Source: Anaerolineae bacterium (GTDB taxonomy: Bacteria > Chloroflexota > Anaerolineae > Aggregatilineales > Phototrophicaceae). From it: a DNA stretch of 7,040 nt. Where the stretch lies: the NCBI GenBank assembly GCA_028284565.1, contig JANQRM010000292.1, positions 1-7,040 of the forward strand, given 5' to 3'. Under the pieces are notes generated by a model, which saw only the letters and a list, made by a program, of their open reading frames with translations, had not been told where the DNA came from and ran no database searches. Positions within the stretch are counted from its first letter, which is position 1, and each line of letters opens with the position of its first letter. A program made the position numbers and the translations under genes. Of this stretch, positions 5,176 to 7,040 are shown piece after piece.

Positions 5176-6114
5176 ATGTTTGAGCAACACAATGTTTCAA
5201 GGCGAGATATTTTGAAGGGGATTGGTGTTGGTGCGGTGGGTATGGCATTGTTCCAATCTAGTTCACAAGGGGTTCAGGCACAAGATGAGATGATGGGGTT
5301 GCCATTGGCGGCGAAGTATTACGGGTTTACGATAGGTGATTTTCAAGCGATGGTCATCAGTGATGCGAGTGCGGGTCTACCTGCCGCTATCATGGGAGCC
5401 AATCAAGATGCGGCGGATGTTAATGCCTTTATGGAAAGTAAACTCTTGCTGGATGCGGAGGAGAATATTCCCAATATTATTGACATTCTTGTGGTCAATA
5501 CTGGCGATGATTTGATTTTGTTTGATACGGGATTGGGCGCGAGTAATCAATTGATTTCAACCTTAGGAGCAGTCGGGATTACGCCTGACGATGTGACGAA
5601 AGTCATCATTTCTCATTTTCATCCTGACCATGTGAATGGGCTTTCGAGCGATAGTGGCTTGACTTATCCGAATGCAGAGGTCTTCTTCCCACAACCAGAA
5701 TTTGACCAGATGCCAGCCGATCACGCCGCAGTTGCCAAACTCCAACCGGCGATGGATGTGGATATGGTGACTCTATATAACGATGGGGATTCACTGGCGA
5801 GTGGGGTGACTGCGATGGCGGCACATGGACATACGCCGGGTCACATGGCTCTAATGATTGAATCGAATGGAGCATCGTTATTGAATATCGTAGACTCTGC
5901 GATTAATGTCTATAGTGGCACGGAACATCCCGATTGGCATGTCCGTTTTGATTCCATTCCCGATATGGCAGTTGAGAATCGGAAGCGACTGTTTGCCATG
6001 TCATCGGATGATAATGTTCGTCTCTTTGGCTATCATTTCCCCTTCCCCGGATTGGGATTTGCGGCGCGTCAAGGTGACGCGGACACATGGTTGTGGACAC
6101 CGACTTCGTATTAG
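5176..6114 (+). CDS. Tat-exported MBL-fold metallohydrolase, methyl parathion hydrolase/lactonase-like
   Basis: 312 residues. The N-terminus has a twin-arginine signal (SRRDILKG, residues 8-15, then a Gly/Ala-rich hydrophobic stretch), with a likely signal peptidase site after VQA (residue 35), so the folded enzyme is exported with its metals. The metallo-beta-lactamase fold has a complete two-metal site: H147-x-H149-x-D151-H152 (SHFHPDHVNG), H223 in GHTPGH, D240 in NIVDSA and H287 in GYHFPFPGLG. The final HxPFPGxG-like block is typical of the methyl parathion hydrolase branch, which includes lactonases and organophosphate hydrolases, and separates it from glyoxalase II and class B beta-lactamases. 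The true substrate cannot be read. It has its own strong ribosome binding site and a 660-base upstream region, and ends before a palindrome facing a convergent gene, so it is probably transcribed alone. Confidence 0.92.
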   Translation: MFEQHNVSRRDILKGIGVGAVGMALFQSSSQGVQAQDEMMGLPLAAKYYGFTIGDFQAMVISDASAGLPAAIMGANQDAADVNAFMESKLLLDAEENIPNIIDILVVNTGDDLILFDTGLGASNQLISTLGAVGITPDDVTKVIISHFHPDHVNGLSSDSGLTYPNAEVFFPQPEFDQMPADHAAVAKLQPAMDVDMVTLYNDGDSLASGVTAMAAHGHTPGHMALMIESNGASLLNIVDSAINVYSGTEHPDWHVRFDSIPDMAVENRKRLFAMSSDDNVRLFGYHFPFPGLGFAARQGDADTWLWTPTSY

Positions 6115-6137
6115 TCTAAGTTATTTGTGGCATTGCT

Positions 6138-6157
6138 GGGCGTACAGCTGTACGCCC
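6138..6157. repeat. Perfect 20-base palindrome between convergent genes
   Basis: GGGCGTACAGCTGTACGCCC equals its own reverse complement over all 20 bases. It begins 24 bases after the MBL stop and ends 37 bases before the convergent zinc-ribbon gene stop. No T run follows on either strand, so it is not a standard terminator; it resembles REP-like dispersed palindromes and may still block read-through or protect 3' ends. Confidence 0.75.
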
Positions 6158-6193
6158 CTACACACATCTATTGGTTTCAAATGTTAAATGAAT

Positions 6194-7039
6194 TTATCGC
6201 TTGGGTGGTTTTTGGGCTTTGGCGAGTGTTGCTTCGCCAGTTTGTCCATTGACCAAGCCGAGGCGGACATCGCCATCTTCTTCGAGGAGGGTGGCTATCC
6301 ACATGGGCAGGAGGAGCAAGCGGAAGGACATCTGTTGCACCATGATGCTGACTCCAGTGAGTTTTTCGCTGTCGAAGAGGGTAGATAACCCTTCGTGTTT
6401 GTGCTGGACATCAAGTCTGGCTCTAGCGCGGGCTTCGAGGGAGGCTTTGTCGAAATCTATGGCGGGGAGTTCGGCGGGATATTTGGCGAGAATCTTGGGG
6501 TCGTAGGGTTTGGCTTGGCGCAAATCCATCGCAGAAATTTTGTTGACTAAGGTAGGTTTGGGGGAGAGTACACCTAATATGGGCAGGTTATTTGCCATTT
6601 CGGTGATTTTCGTGCGACGAATACGGTCTTGCAGCATGCCGACGCTGACGCGGTTGGAATCGTCTTGGCGACGTTCATAGGTAAGCGTGGCTTCAAGCAC
6701 CATATCGAAGACCCAGAAGGGCAAATAAACCCCTTTCATGGCGGCGCGCTTGATTTTGTTGTTGACGAAAAAGCCTTTAAAGCGTTCCTTTTTACTGTCG
6801 AGTTGTTCGCGGATGGCGTCTTGGGCTTGTTGGTCGGTTATTGTGAAGGGGACGACTCCATCGGGTTGGCGGAAGCTGTTGAGTGCGTCTTGTTCGATGA
6901 CATGATTCGAGCCACAGAAGATGCAGAAGGATGACATCTTGCCGTCGGGGAGGGTCTGGTCTGCACCACAGTTGTTGCAATGGAGCAGGCGTTCTCCGAT
7001 GACCCATTCGACCCCTTTGGCGCGTTTTTGGTGGAGTGC
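6194..7039 (-). CDS. TFIIB-type zinc-ribbon protein, N-terminus cut by window edge
   Basis: The reading frame stays open to the window end, and an ATG at 6937 lies in the middle of the zinc ribbon, so the gene begins beyond the window; 281 residues are visible. From the visible N-terminus: a zinc ribbon C-N-N-C, 14 residues, C-I-F-C; the block GVVPFTITDQQAQDAI; a basic stretch; KGVYLPFWVFD; a long middle region; and near the C-terminus LLLPMWIATLL followed by VNGQTGEA. The PFxIT, KGVYLPFW and LLPxW...VNGQTG blocks are, from memory, the shared signature of bacterial proteins annotated as TFIIB-type zinc-ribbon proteins. Their biochemical role is not established, so I assign none. I see no clear transmembrane segment. 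The tail KAQKPPKR is basic. It is convergent with the MBL gene. Confidence 0.75.
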   Translation of the reverse strand, partial: ALHQKRAKGVEWVIGERLLHCNNCGADQTLPDGKMSSFCIFCGSNHVIEQDALNSFRQPDGVVPFTITDQQAQDAIREQLDSKKERFKGFFVNNKIKRAAMKGVYLPFWVFDMVLEATLTYERRQDDSNRVSVGMLQDRIRRTKITEMANNLPILGVLSPKPTLVNKISAMDLRQAKPYDPKILAKYPAELPAIDFDKASLEARARARLDVQHKHEGLSTLFDSEKLTGVSIMVQQMSFRLLLLPMWIATLLEEDGDVRLGLVNGQTGEATLAKAQKPPKR

Positions 7040-7040
7040 C

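Noticed and set aside
1..7040. A defence, toxin-antitoxin or mobile element system
   Set aside because: No nuclease, toxin, integrase, transposase or phage protein is encoded; every gene is assigned to a housekeeping, regulatory or metabolic family.

Overview
The window looks like a chromosomal segment of a bacterium of moderate GC, most plausibly Chloroflexota. This placement is an inference from gene content: an extracytoplasmic-type M28 peptidase, a sigma/anti-sigma pair with a large acidic ectodomain, a Tat-exported metallo-beta-lactamase-fold enzyme and a TFIIB-type zinc-ribbon protein. The spacers also hold many short palindromic repeats. There is no phage, plasmid, transposase or CRISPR signature. 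The genes at both ends are cut by the window edges.

Layout, left to right. (1) The C-terminal part of an M28 zinc aminopeptidase with a C-terminal beta-sandwich-like region, + strand, 1-1053. (2) A minus-strand tRNA-Leu(CAA) at 1152-1235, with its own strong sigma70-type promoter (1259-1288) and hairpin terminator (1122-1150). (3) A + strand cluster: an ECF sigma factor (1288-1899), a two-helix membrane anti-sigma-like protein (1990-3186) and a zinc-ribbon Nudix hydrolase (3183-3686). The last two overlap as ATGA. (4) A spacer with heptamer repeats and a possible terminator, then a convergent TrmH-type 2'-O-methyltransferase on the minus strand (3880-4515). (5) A 660-base gene-free divergent region with several structured elements (4516-5175). 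(6) A Tat-signal MBL-fold hydrolase of the methyl parathion hydrolase/lactonase-like type (5176-6114), preceded by an excellent Shine-Dalgarno. (7) A perfect 20-base palindrome between convergent genes. (8) A minus-strand TFIIB-type zinc-ribbon protein (6194-7039), truncated at its N-terminus by the window end.

The clearest functional unit is the sigma/anti-sigma/Nudix cluster. The sigma factor would be held at the membrane by the cytoplasmic N-terminus of the anti-sigma protein, whose roughly 255-residue acidic ectodomain could sense an envelope condition. The Nudix enzyme is translationally coupled to it. A notable arrangement is that the sigma-factor start codon lies inside the -35 box of the tRNA promoter on the opposite strand, so the two genes share sequence head to head. 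The 4516-5175 region carries three ATGCAT palindromes at exact 12-base spacing and a possible three-way-junction RNA just downstream. Together these suggest a regulated, structured leader for the MBL gene, but this is inference. I see no complete, clearly new multi-gene system. The most unusual items are the tRNA/sigma overlap, the anti-sigma protein without zinc ligands, and the MBL upstream region.
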